Below, in pieces: positions 13,050 through 23,465 of a stretch of 64,000 bases of DNA. Both the position numbers and the translations under genes were made by a program. This DNA comes from Carettochelys insculpta. Lineage: Eukaryota > Chordata > Testudines > Carettochelyidae. The stretch covers positions 97,939,001 through 98,003,000 of the forward strand of contig NC_134141.1 of assembly GCF_033958435.1 (NCBI RefSeq), given 5' to 3'. Numbering within the stretch: the first letter of the stretch is position 1; each line of letters opens with the position of its first letter. The notes beneath the pieces were generated by a model. It worked only from the letters and a program-made list of their open reading frames with translations. It searched no databases and had not been told where the DNA came from.

Positions 13050-13765
13050 AGCGTGAAGCTGGCAGGACTTCAGCGGTGAAATAGAGCCGGTGCATCCGGC
13101 ACTTGGGTTCTACTCGCGCAGGGGCTCGGCCTGTGCAGCAGGTGGGAGCTGCTGTGAAATCCCGTCCCAGCACCCGCCCCCCGGGTGCGGGCTGAGCAAC
13201 GTCCGGCACCGCAGCACCAGCCTGCCTGGCCGCCTGGGCTTCCGAGCAAGTTCATCCCGAGGACGCAATTCTGCCCCACGCCCGGCTGCGCCCTTAGGGG
13301 GCGATCTCCGGGCTCCAGCCCTGGCCGCCAGCAAAGGGATCCCGGCGGGGCCAGGATGCCCCACCCCCTATTCCAGCAGCCCGCTGCCGAACTCACCTTG
13401 GCTGAGCAGCAGCACAGCGATCCACGTGCCCCCGGGCTCCATGGGTCCTGCCGGGCAGCGCCAACTATCCGGCCCAGCGGCTGCCGCAGCTGCCAGGTGC
13501 GGGGCGCTCGGCTGCAGTCTGCCCGCCTTCCCGGGCACAGCCGCGAGACAGCCGGGGAGGGGGGAGGAGCGTGCGCCGGGGGCGGGGCGGGGCGGGGCTG
13601 GGCAATGCGCTCTGCTGCTCCGCCCGAGCGGGCCCGGCTCGCCTGCTGCTCCACTCTCTCCGGGGAGCGGCACTGCCCGGCCGCACAGGAGCACACACGC
13701 GTCACCGTCCGCCAGCGGGACGTGGGTCCCTTCCACCCCCGTACGGCCAACGTAGCCAAGCGACT
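13050..13765 (-). promoter_or_regulatory. CpG island / probable ITGA2 promoter with tandem GC boxes
   Basis: A 0.7 kb GC-rich, CpG-dense block surrounds the presumed ITGA2 start. At 13577-13598, about 140 bp upstream of the ATG, overlapping GGGGCGGG boxes form tandem Sp1-type sites. Tandem Sp1/Sp3 sites are described in the human ITGA2 core promoter. No TATA box is obvious. Long open frames on both strands here result from base composition and are not called as genes. Confidence 0.7.
13397..13442 (-). CDS. ITGA2: Probable ITGA2 exon 1 (start codon and signal peptide)
   Basis: Integrin alpha-2 is the other collagen-binding alpha chain and, in other amniotes, the next gene downstream of ITGA1 on the same strand. 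Here a 46-nt coding stretch reads MEPGGTWIAVLLLSQ and ends one base into a codon at a consensus donor (AAG then GTGAGT). A short hydrophobic core ending LSQ before a phase-1 intron matches what I recall of alpha-2, whose leader also ends ALSQG. The exon sits in a CpG island with tandem GC boxes, 30.7 kb after the ITGA1 stop. It is weaker than ITGA1 because only 15 codons are visible, the base at -3 of the start is C, and exon 2 was not found in 1-13396. An unrelated first exon cannot be excluded. Confidence 0.68.
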
Positions 13766-13769
13766 CCTG

Positions 13770-15118
13770 GCGCACCCACCAACACAGCCTCGCCCAAACC
13801 AGCCCCCGGCGCACCCACCAACACAGCCACCCCCCAGTGCACCCCAAAAACCCTGCTAACCTGCCCCCGGCGCACCCACAAACACAGCCACACCCCAGTG
13901 CACCCCAAAACCCCCTCTAACCTGCCCCCGGCGCACCCACCAACACAGCCACCCCCCAGTGCACCCCAAAACCCCTCTAACCTGCCCCCGGCGCACCCAC
14001 CAACACAGCCACCCCCCAGCCAGCCCCCAGTGCACCCCAGTGCACCCCTCTAACCTGCCCCCGGCACACCCACCAACACAGCCAGCCCCCAGCCAGCCCC
14101 CAGTGCACCCCAAAAACCCCTCTAACCTGCCCCCGGCGCACCCACCAACACAGCCACCCCCCAGTGCAGCCCAAAAACCCCTCTAACCTGCCCCCGGTGC
14201 ACCCACCAACACAGCCTTGCTCAAACCAGCCCCCAGCACACCCCAGTAACCTGCCCCCGGCGCAACCACCAACACAGCCACTCCCCAGCCAGCCCCCAGT
14301 GCCCCCCAAAACCCCTCTAACCTGCCCCCGGCACACCCACCAACACAGCCACTCCCCAGCCAGCCCCCAGTGCCCCCCGAAACCCCTCTAACCTGCCCCC
14401 GGTGCATCCACCAACACAGCCACCCCCCAGCCAGCCCCCAGTGCACCCCAAAACCCCCACTAACCTGCCCCTGGCGCACCCACCAACACAGCCACCCCCC
14501 AGCCAGCCCCCAGTGCACCCCAAAACCCCCACTAACCTGCCCCTGGCGCACCCACCAACACAGCCACCCCCCAGCCAGCCCCCAGTGCACCCCAAAACCC
14601 CTCTAACCTGCCCCCGGTGCACCCACCAACACAGCCTTGCTCAAACCAGCCCCCAGCACACCCCAGTAACCTGCCCCCGGCGCAACCACCAACACAGCCA
14701 CTCCCCAGCCAGCCCCCAGTGCCCCCCAAAACCCCTCTAACCTGCCCCCGGCGCACCCACCAACACAGCCACTTCCCAGCCAGTCCCCAGTGCACCCCAA
14801 AACCTCCTCTAACCTGCCCCTGGTGCACCCACCAACACAGCCACTCCCCAGCCAGCCCCCAGTGCACCCCAAAAACCCCTCTAACCTGCCCCCGGTGCAC
14901 CCACCAACACAGCCACCCCTCAACCAGCCCCCAGCCCACCCCAATAACCCCTCCAACCTGCCCCCAGCGCACTCACCAACACAGCCACCCTCCCAGCCTG
15001 CCCCAGCATGCCCCAATAACCCCCCAACTTGTCCCCAGTGAACCCACCAACACAGTCCCCTCAACCTGCCCCGAGTGCACTCCAAGAACTCCTCTAACCT
15101 GCCCCGAGCACAGCCAGC
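13770..15118. repeat. GC-rich minisatellite upstream of ITGA2, 60-72 bp units
   Basis: About 20 tandem units of 60-72 bp. The core reads cctgcccccggcgcaccca then ccaacacagcca, followed by variable cagccccc and cccaaaaccc parts. Some units carry an extra agccagccccc module, which explains the length variation. On the minus strand, the sense strand of ITGA2, the array is rich in G-runs. A higher-order duplication is visible: about 14174-14340 recurs almost unchanged at 14594-14760 (offset 420 bp). All six frames are partly open because of composition; none is a gene. Confidence 0.95.
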
Positions 15119-15129
15119 AGAAGAGTAAC

Positions 15130-15607
15130 TGAAAATACCATGGGGCTGGTGTTGTGACAGTCTTGTGTCCCATGTCTGTCTGTACTGGCTGCCTCATTAT
15201 TAGCAATATTGTGGGTTATGTCCAGGAAAAGCAGGCCAAATCAAACCTTTCCTCTGCCTACCTCTCCACCCTCTGCCAGGTTGTCAATTACACATCCATC
15301 TGCATGGTGATCCACCTCCAGCCGAAACTCTGCGGTCTCGGTGCACCAAGTTTATGTTTGTTTGTTTTTCAAATTATTGTTGTCTTGTTTATAGTCATTG
15401 TACATTGATTGTTTGATATATTTTGTTATCATAGCCTTGCCTATAGTCACTATGTTGCATTTGGATATATTTTGTCATTGTAGCCTTGGTCATAGTTATT
15501 AGTTTGCATTGTTTTGTTGTTTGATATGTATTTTGTTATTATGGACTTGCTTTCATTCGTTGTTTCCTTATTAATGTATGTTGCCTTTAGTGTAGATTTA
15601 GGGTAGT
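15130..15607. repeat. AT-rich spacer with a degenerate 50-57 bp tandem repeat
   Basis: This stretch separates the main minisatellite from its degenerate continuation. From about 15410 to 15560 a motif of the form gatatattttgttatcatag plus gccttgcctatagtcac recurs three times at 50-57 bp spacing with mismatches. No gene is seen. Confidence 0.6.
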
Positions 15608-16560
15608 ACCCCAGCACACCCGACCAACACAGTCAACCCCCCCAATCTGCCCCATCACATGCCAACCTGTTCCCAGTCACGCACTAACCCACCCTCTCCC
15701 CTGCACTAACATACCTCTCCAAACACCTACCCAACCTGTCCCCCCAAACACACCCTACCCCCACCAACTTGCCCCGTGAACACATCCCCGCCTGCCCCTC
15801 CAAACACACGCCACACCATTAATCTTTTCCCCAGCCAGACATTAACTTGCCCCTGCAAACACACGCCAGCCTTTCCCAGCAAACACACCCCATTCCACTA
15901 ATTGCCCCTTCAAAACAAAAAGCAGTCAAGTAGCACTTTAAAGACTAGCAAAATAGTTTATTAGGTGAGCTTTCGTGGGACAGACCCACTTCTTCAGACC
16001 AAGAAGTGGGTCTGTCCCATGAAAGCTCACCTAATAAACTATTTTGCTAGTCTTTAAAGTGCTACTTGACTGCTTTTTGTTTTGATAGTGTATAGACTAG
16101 CATGGCTTCCTCTCTGTTACTATTAATTGCCCCTTGAAACACATCAGTCTTCCCAAACACACCCCACACCACTCGTCTGTCCCCAGCCACCATCTAACCT
16201 TCCCCAGACACCCCAAATACTTCCCAATCTGCGCCTCCAAAAACCCCACCAACACATCTCCCCAAACGCACTTCACCCCATCCCACTAACCTGCCCTCCA
16301 ACTACACACTAACCTGACCCTCCAAGCACCCCCATCCACTGACTTTCTCTCCCTACATACCTCATCCCAGTAGCCTGTCCCCAACAACCACACACTAACC
16401 TGTCCCCCAATACACCCCATCCCATTAATTTACATTTGCAGACTAAGAAATCCAACACACACAACCTGTCATGAGATAGCCCCTCACCACACATTGTCCT
16501 TCCTTAACCCTATCTAAAATCCATTCACCTCCACCAACACAGGCAGCCTTTTCCCCTAAA
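15608..16560. repeat. Degenerate C-rich minisatellite, interrupted by a Penelope-type palindrome
   Basis: The sequence returns to ccaacaca, cctgtcccc and cacaccccatccc motifs resembling the 13770-15118 array, but strongly diverged and without a regular period. At about 15908-16125 it is interrupted by an inverted Penelope-like end (separate entry). It is probably an older part of the same array. Confidence 0.6.
15908..16125. mobile_element. Penelope-like element end, near-perfect palindrome
   Basis: Two ~75 bp arms face each other. The left arm, agcagtcaagtagcacttta through gacccacttcttcagacc, is mirrored by aagaagtgggtctgtcccat through aagtgctacttgactgct. Only a few mismatches and almost no loop separate them. 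The right flank continues gtatagactagcatggctt, also seen next to 20790-20905. Penelope-like elements often end in inverted copies of their own tail; here the body is missing. Confidence 0.8.
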
Positions 16561-16857
16561 CTGTTGCCATATAGTTACACCTGTGTAAAAATAAAAGAGT
16601 TTTGCTGTATGCTCTGATGTAGTAGAAGCTTAGCTCAGCCTCCTAATATCTCTGTTGGAAGTTGTATGGTCAAGGGTCTTCCACTGAGAAAGGCTAGTCC
16701 TGGACTGCTGCTGAGCATTTTACATTGTACATTGTCAACCTTACATCAGGGCTCTCTGTTCCATGGACTCTGATTCTTCCATCATGGGACTTCCAACAAA
16801 AACATCTCTTGCAACAGAGTTGTACTGTAAAATCTCAGCTTCCCTGTACATCTCTAT

Positions 16858-17170
16858 GGCTACGTCTACACTAGCCCCTTCCCTTTGGAAGGGGCATGGT
16901 AATGCGCGAGTTGGGAAGATGCTAAGGAGGCACTGCCATGAATATGCAGTGCCTCATTAGCCTCATGGCAGCCACGCATGATTCAAAAGTGGCACTTTCA
17001 AATCACATGCTGCCTGTATAGATGGGTGCCTTTTAAAAGGACCCCCTGGACTTCGAAAGCCCCTTCTTCCTATAGCCTAATATTCATGGCAGTGCCTCAT
17101 TAGGATCTTCCTAACTCACTCATTACCATGTGCCTTCCAAAAGGAACGGACTAGTGTGGACATAGACTGT
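16858..17170. mobile_element. Palindromic MITE, 'ctacactagcccc' family
   Basis: Inverted ends ggctacgtctacactagccc and (right) actagtgtggacatag. Internal mirrored blocks include gcagtgcctcattag and gaaagccccttcttcc. It is the same family as 34206-34599 and the nested copies at 41300-41603 and 41691-42111. No coding capacity. Confidence 0.85.
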
Positions 17171-18267
17171 GTGTGTTATACATCTATATCTCCACACACA
17201 GAGTCTATATAACACACGTTTCCAGAGCTCAAACAGTATTTGCTTCTTCGATCTGTTGACAGCCTGAAAAAATAGTTCTGAGAGATGTGAACTCCTCGTT
17301 TCAGTTATGGAGTAAGTGAAAAAATCAAAAGCAGAGACGTAAAATCAATTGGGTTAACATAAAAATAAACAACAGTGGATGCTGCACAGATCATATAATT
17401 TGTTCTCAGGTTTAATCAAATAGCTCTATCTTTTAATCTAAATGACTGCTACAGATTTTCCATTCTGCCAAACCAGAGTACTGAAGAATCCAAGAATCTC
17501 GCCGAAGGACTGAGTTCAGTTGCTATAGAGTACCCATCACGTTGTCTGCTGTGTACTAGTTAATATGCCATATTTTTGTCTTTAACACATCAGAGACTAT
17601 AAGGGTCAGAAATGGACACCAATCTGAAGCTGAACAGGAAAAGCCCATGTAAGTTGCTGGACCTCTGTGCTGTTTTTAGCCAATTAGCACTAAAAGCACT
17701 ACCTGGATAAATCAAAGCCGTGGACAGACATTCTCCTTTTCTTCCCCACAATTCTAACTCGTATCCAAATTCACATTGATCCCTTTTTTCATTCTGTTTG
17801 GAATCTAGTACAACAATGATTCTTTGGTGAGTAAATATAACTTTAGGGCTTATTTACATAGGGACAATAGAGTATTGGCAAAATTCCCCTGGAATAAACC
17901 TGGAATGATGGTATTCCCCCCCACTCCCGATATATTTTACACCACTGTTAAAATGATATAAGCCCTGAGAAACTGGGAAAAGATAGGAGGGACTTGTCAT
18001 ATAAGTCATTTATGAATACCTTTCCATTATTTAGCAATTTCCTGGTGCACAGCCACTTACTAACCCTGACACACCTACTCATGAACAAACATACATAGTC
18101 ACTACCTTTATTCCCAGAAAACATACAGTTACTTACTAACCCTTAAAGATTCCCCATAAATACTCAGTCAGTTACACACAGCTCTCTGAATACAATCACT
18201 CAGCTTCTCCTGTTCTGAGACATACTTCAACATGCCAACACACTCCCTCAGGATGTACAAACACTGG

Positions 18268-18529
18268 GGCCGTGGCTACACTGTAAAAATAACTTTGAAG
18301 TTGCTTACTTCAAAGTAACGGAATTCAAAGTTGAGCGTCTACACATATCCTACTTTGAAGTTAAACTTCAAAGTAGACTACTACTCCATTCCCAGGAATG
18401 GAGTAAGGACTTTGAAGTTGGGCTCCCTTACTTTGAAGTTAACTTCAAAGTAAGGGAAGATATGTGTAGATTCTCTGAAGTTAGTTAACTAATTAACTTC
18501 AAAGTTAGTTCCTAATGTAGACACACCTT
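18268..18529. mobile_element. MITE rich in 'actttgaagtt' palindromes
   Basis: Ends ggccgtggctacactg and tgtagacacacctt. The interior is almost entirely repeats of ttactttgaagtt and its complement aacttcaaagtaa in alternating orientation, including ttactttgaagttaacttca, with a central palindrome ctccattcccaggaatggag. Non-autonomous DNA transposon, probably Harbinger-type by its ends. Confidence 0.8.
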
Positions 18530-18879
18530 GGACATTTTCAGCTGCAATAATAAGTACAATGTAGTAGTTCTGAAGCATTGCACTGGTCACTCCTGGTCTT
18601 CTAGAGGAAGTTTATGCATGTGAAAGCACACATACTATTAGTGGGAGAAATGCCCCATACTTTGTTATAGATACATCCTAAAGCAAAGAGAGAAATGGCA
18701 GCAGATCCTACTAAAAGAAAAACAAAAGCACTATATTTAAATCTAGAAATTCACAACATATGAACATAGTGTCCCTATGTATGAAACTTATGGTAAGGGG
18801 AAGATTACCAGTGTTCATTCTTTTGGTCAGACAAGGGAATAACATAAAACACAAAGCACAGAGAATAATCTTAGAGAGG

Positions 18880-19010
18880 TAGATGTTAGTCTGTATCTTC
18901 TGGGAAATCCTGCTCTGAACAAGTGGGTCTGTCCCACAAAAGTTCATCACCTAATAAATTACAGTGTTAGTCTTTAAAGAGCTACAGGACTGCTGGTTTT
19001 TTTTCTTTTG
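18880..19010 (+). mobile_element. Penelope-like end fragment
   Basis: Contains aagtgggtctgtcccacaaa, catcacctaataaatt, gttagtctttaaagagctac and aggactgctgg, matching one arm of the ends at 15908-16125 and 36960-37135. It ends in a T-rich tract. Only one arm is present. Confidence 0.7.
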
Positions 19011-19376
19011 TAAAAGCAAGACAGCAAGGTGCCTTACCTGCAGTCTTCCCAGAACCTAGACATAGTTACGTCATTCTCACTGTACATGTGGCCTAAGGAT
19101 ATGAAATTCTCACACACATCATTCTAAGACAAAGTGTCTCATGTACAGACAAAGGCAAAGGGATTTTTATGTTCCACACACCCACACATAGGTATACTAA
19201 TACATGGTACAGTAAGTGCCGTACAAATACCATACTCTTATAAATGTGACTTTAAATGGGAATGCTTTACTGATTAATGATTTAAGAAGCTTTGGATACT
19301 ACTATATCTTAAATATGACAGGAAAACAGTGCCATCTTATCCCATTTCCCATTTTCTTTAGTAGTACAGGTTGAGC

Positions 19377-19682
19377 CTCTCTAGTCCAGCACCTTCAGGA
19401 CTGAATAAGAGAATTTGCCGACCAACAGGAGGTCTATGTTATCTAGCAGCATTAGCAACACTTCCACGGCTTACTGGGCTCTTAGAAGACATTTAGGGGC
19501 AAATTCCAGCTAAAGAATATCACAGAACACAGAGAGCCAGGACTGGTGACTGTAAACAAACTTTATGGGCCTGCAGAAAACTTGTCCACACTCGTGATAA
19601 ATGGATATCCACTGAACTAAAACCATGCCAGTCTATGGATGTTTCTGGACAAGAGAGTACAGGATTAGAGAAGTTCAGCCTG
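19377..19682. mobile_element. Tc1/mariner-type MITE with TA target site
   Basis: 306 bp with inverted ends CAGGTTGAGCCTCTCTAGTC (left) and, on the reverse strand, CAGGCTGAACTTCTCTAATC (right). TA lies immediately outside each end (19375-19376, 19683-19684). It is non-coding. The ends differ from the CAGTAGACC family at 4068-4404. Confidence 0.85.
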
Positions 19683-20117
19683 TATTAAACAACAGCTTCT
19701 GATACTACTATATTGTCATGTAAATTGATTTTATATCTTACACAGTGCCATCTCATCACATTTCCTGAGCTCTTTATTGTATTGTTATACAGACACTGAT
19801 CCACATTTCATCTTAGCATAATTTTTTCCAAGTTAAAAGACACCAGAGATCAGTTTGTTCTATGGTGGGTATAGTTCCTGCTCTGATAGATGCTTTTGAT
19901 AAAGAAAAATTACAAAAGTCAATGAAAGAACCACAGATCATTGCACTTGGATATATGTCCAAACATTCTTATATGAAAGGAGCAGAAGTTGAGGTTGAGG
20001 TGGGGATTTGAGGAATAAGTAGGAAGGGAAAATGGAGTTCTCTCAATATAAGAAAAAAGTTCAGTGTCGGTTCAGTTGAAAGGTGAAGAGAAGATTTATG
20101 TGCATACTCATGAAAAC

Positions 20118-20905
20118 AAATAAGCAGTCAAATAGCACTTTAAAGACTAACAAAATAATTTATTAGGTGAGCTTTCGTGGGACAGACCCACTTCTTGAGA
20201 CCATAGCCATACCAGAACAGACTCAATATTTAAGGCATAGAGAACCAAAAACAGTAATCAAGGTGGACAAATCAGAAAAAAAAATATCAGGGTGAGCAAA
20301 TCAGAGAGTAGAGGGGCAGAAAGGGCGGGGGGGTGGGAGGCCAAGAATTAGATTAAGCCAAGTATGCAAACGAGCCCCTATAGTGACCCAGAAAATTCCA
20401 ATCTCTGTTCAAACCACATGTTAATGTGTTGAATTTGAATATAAAAGAGAGTTCATCAGCCTCTCTTTGAAGAATGTTGTGAAAATTCCTCTTCAGTAAT
20501 ACACAAACTCTTAAGTCATTAACAGAATGACCCACTCCATTAAAATGCCGACTAGCAGGTTTGTGGGTCTGGAGTGTTTTTATGTCTGTTTTGTGCCCAT
20601 TAACTCTTTGTCTAAGAGAGTTTGAAGTCTGTCCAATATACAAAGCATGTGGGCATTGTTGGCACATGATGGCATATATGATGTTAGTTGAGGAGCATGA
20701 GAATGTGCCTGTGATTCTGTGAATAACCTGGTTAGGTCCAGTGATGGTATCTCCAGAAAAGATATGTGGACAATGGCTATGGTCTGAAGAAGTGGGTCTG
20801 TGCCATGAAAGCTCACCTAATAAATTATTCGGTTGGTCTTTAAAGTGCTACTTGATTGCTTTTTTTGTTTTGATAGTATATAGACTAGCACGGCTTTCTC
20901 TGTTC
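20118..20905 (-). mobile_element. Penelope-like element, truncated, with inverted ends
   Basis: A minus-strand body of about 550 bp lies between inverted copies of the element tail: 20118-20215 (agcagtcaaatagcacttta ... gacccacttcttgag) and 20760-20880 (gaagaagtgggtctgtgcca ... aagtgctacttgattgct). The body encodes the C-terminal GIY-YIG nuclease only; the reverse transcriptase is absent. A truncated body with an inverted tail copy is a known Penelope-like outcome. Confidence 0.88.
20353..20667 (-). pseudogene. GIY-YIG endonuclease domain of a Penelope-like element
   Basis: A 104-codon open frame. GIY-YIG nucleases nick DNA; in Penelope-like elements this domain sits after the RT and primes integration. 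Seen here: CQQC near residues 2-5, then YIGQT (10-14), LRQRVNGHK (18-26, with the catalytic Arg and His region), HFN..GHSVNDL (41-52), and ILQREADELSFIFKFNTL (65-82) with a candidate metal-binding Glu, followed by GLNRDWNF. The first tyrosine of the GIY half is weakened (ALYIG context). It is the 3' end of a larger ORF that is otherwise lost, so the element is not autonomous. Confidence 0.85.
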
Positions 20906-21564
20906 ATATTCATGGTTACTCTGCCAATAATGTGAACATGTGTTCTCTTTTCTCTTTCAGCAGGATTTAATTATATTAAAACATTTCAATACATTTTATT
21001 TTATAGATTTTTGGATAGATTACATTTTCTTTTAAATTAGAGGTGAGAGAAGATCACCAGTAGAACAGATGTTGTGAAGATTGTCTATAGAATGAATGGG
21101 AAGTTTTTCAATCTCAGGAGACTGAAGGCTAAATGCAAGACCTCCACAATCTTGATCATGGAGCTCCAGTATGTAAATGACAACATGGTTGTTGCTTTTT
21201 CTCCCACAGACCATCTTAAGTGCCTTTGCTGAAGCATAAGAGAATCTTGGCCTCACACTGAACATCAAAAAGACCAAGGTGCTCCACCAGCCTTCATCAA
21301 TGTGACAATCCCATGCACCTTCTATTGAAGACAACGGAGAACTGCTCAGGTATGTGGAGCACTTTCCATCTTTTCATTAAAGTCGACATTGATGCAGAAA
21401 TCCAGCATTGTCTGAGCTGTGCAACTCTGCTTTTGCCCACCTCACACAACGGGTCTTTGAGAACCAGGACATCTATCCCAAGACAAACCTCCTTGTATAC
21501 CATGCAGTGGTTGTTCCTGGACAACATACAAGCCTAATTTGAAGGCACTTGAACAATATCATTA

Positions 21565-22956
21565 CAGTCATAACCCGAGATATGCACATTCAGGTTATGA
21601 GAATTTGACTTTATGAGGAGTTTCATTTAATACCCCTACTTCGGCTTAAGAGGCATTCCTTCGCATTTACAAGGACTGATTTGGATTTTGCACGCCTCAG
21701 CGGGACGTGGCTTCCTGCAGTGGGAGAAAGGCCGCGGCTCCAGGCAATGGCTGCCCACAGCTGCATCCCGCTCGGCGCATCTCTCCGCAGTGCCCGGCAG
21801 TGGTTTCCCGAAGCCCCCGGCCAGCCGCACTGTGCGCCCACCTCCGGAGCCAGGAGAGGAGGGAACCATGCCCATCCACAGAGCTGCCGCCTCGGGCACC
21901 TTGGCCCACCCTGCCTTTACCTTGACACAGCTGTGGCTGGTCTGGTTTCCACCTTGGCACTGCAGCCACGACGTGCCTCAGCCTGGCCGGTGGCCGTGGG
22001 CTCCCTGTGCTCCTGGCAGCACGGGCTGGGGCCAGGCAGAGGCTGGTGGCTCTGGAGACGAGCACTGAGGGGATGGAGTCAGCTGCATCAGTCTTGATGA
22101 AGAAGCTGTGCAGGGGGGCGACGGCACCCTGCAGGAGGGTGGTGGTCTGGGGCAGGGAGGTAGACTCCTCCAAGTCCCAGCAGTAGATCACGCCGCTCTG
22201 TGAGACATGGATGCTGGGCCTGCACCCTATCCTGGCCCACCACTGCCACTCACCCCCTGGGTGGCTAGGGGGCCACCGCTGCCCACCCTGCGCAGCTGTG
22301 CCTCAGGCACCGCTTGCCACCTGCGGCGTTCTGTCCCATTTAGCACCTGGCTAACCCGCTGCTGCCATCTTGGCCACCGCTGTGGGGGCCTCTGCACCGT
22401 GCAGGCCCGCATGAGCGAGTCATCGCCCAGCTGGGGGCCCCCTATGGCTGCCTAGCTCCCTCCACGGCCAGCCCGACACCGCCCCCTCCCCGCTTAACCT
22501 AAGCTGCACTCAGGCTGGGCTGCCTCCCTGTGCCCTGCTCTGCCCTGCCCTCCCGCTTGCCCTGGCCCCGCTTCTGCAGCTGCGGGCAGATACCCAGCCT
22601 TGCGCCCCCCTCCCAGGCGCTCTTCGATTTCCTTTCCCCTCACAGCCCTGTCTCTACACCTGGGACAGCCCCCCCCCCAAATGCAGGTAAACAGCCATAT
22701 TATAGAGTAATTAATGGAGGGAAAATGCCTTGTTAGGTTGTGTTATGATAACTAATGTTAACTATTGAAGTAATTGTGTTCATTTTAATGGGATTTGGCG
22801 TTGTTTTAGCATAAATGGGTGTAAATTTTGGGGCTCAGGAACACACAAAATTTTTTCACATTGAAATTAATGGTAATTACATTTTTGACTTTTGAGAATT
22901 CACCCAAAGAGGGGCTTTTCAGGATCGAATTACCCTCGTAAGGTGGGTGAAGACTG
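21565..22956. mobile_element. 1.4 kb TA-flanked DNA transposon nested in the LINE
   Basis: Ends CAGTCATAACCCGAG (left) and, on the reverse strand, CAGTCTTCACCCACC (right) are a weak inverted pair. TA lies outside both ends (21563-21564, 22957-22958). LINE homology resumes cleanly: caatatcatta before the left end and taatgctgcctc after the right end align to the uninterrupted caatatcatcaacgctgtctc of the other LINE copy. The interior (21680-22680) is very GC-rich with overlapping open frames on both strands but no recognised transposase. Confidence 0.82.
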
Positions 22957-23077
22957 TAATGCTGCCTCAGGAAAATCCTAAATATCTCTTGGGATGATAG
23001 ACATATGAATACTAGCGTCCTGAAAAAGTAGAACATGACCAGCAATCATTCAACAACAATTTTGTGGGACGGGTCAC

Positions 23078-23465
23078 ATGGTTTGGATGTCTGTTCAGCA
23101 CCTTCCAAAACAGATTCTGTTTTCCAAATTGGAAGAAGGACAGAGGAGCATTGGGGGCCAGCCAAAGCGATATAAGGAAATGCTGAAGGAACACATGAAA
23201 GACTGCAGCATTGGCATTGATACATGGGAGAACGTTGCCCATGACTGTCCCCAGTGGGAAAACGGTAATTCGTGAGGGGGTGGTGCAATTAGAGAGGTCC
23301 TGCCACAGTGCAAATGAGGAGAGGCAGGGAAGAAGAAAAGAGCATCAAAAACTGCCCTGCACCCCTAAAACAGCTACCAACACCTGCCTCTTCTGTGATA
23401 AGATCTGCAGCTCCAGAACTGGGCTGATCTGCATCAACAGACTCACAAATAGGAGAGTGACATGA
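23078..23465 (+). pseudogene. LINE ORF2 C-terminal relic with CxxC zinc finger
   Basis: Two overlapping open frames (23078-23275 and 23211-23465) carry successive parts of one protein, so a frameshift lies between about 23211 and 23275. The first holds the LINE C-terminal basic segment (GGQPKRYKEMLKEHMKD, then DTWENVAHDCPQW). The second holds CLFCDKICSSRTGL and ends NRLTNRRVT. It matches the minus-strand frame at 54825-55151 closely. It is a decayed transposon gene, not a host gene. Confidence 0.8.

Larger units (their letters stand above)
1..13396 (-). other. Presumed ITGA2 intron 1 (part); unassigned stretches
   Basis: If the exon at 13397-13442 is ITGA2 exon 1, everything to its left is intron 1. 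Searching the minus strand for the start of the mature alpha-2 protein found nothing. Recognised repeats are listed separately. In 1-307, 1340-2745, 4700-7960, 8135-10910 and 11170-11770 I see no gene, only AT-rich sequence with short degenerate repeat fragments and an A-run near 11339-11354. A GC-rich patch at 3080-3680 has short open frames on both strands but no recognised protein. Confidence 0.6.

Noticed and set aside
1..13396. ITGA2 exon 2 in the left part of the window
   Set aside because: No minus-strand frame resembles the N-terminus of mature integrin alpha-2 with flanking splice sites. It probably lies beyond the left edge.
13070..13859. Long open frames (up to 229 codons) on both strands in the CpG island
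   Set aside because: Both strands are open simultaneously, no domain is visible, and high GC explains the lack of stops. Only the short exon 13397-13442 has a start, a signal-like stretch and a consensus donor.
13770..15118. CRISPR-like array or repetitive coding gene in the minisatellite
   Set aside because: Units are joined directly without unique spacers, lengths vary by module loss, and all frames are open on both strands because of composition. Translated products are low-complexity proline- or glycine-rich text with no domain.
15908..16068. Long hairpin as a microRNA precursor or terminator
   Set aside because: The arms match Penelope-like element ends found at several other places in the window, so the hairpin is a transposon structure.
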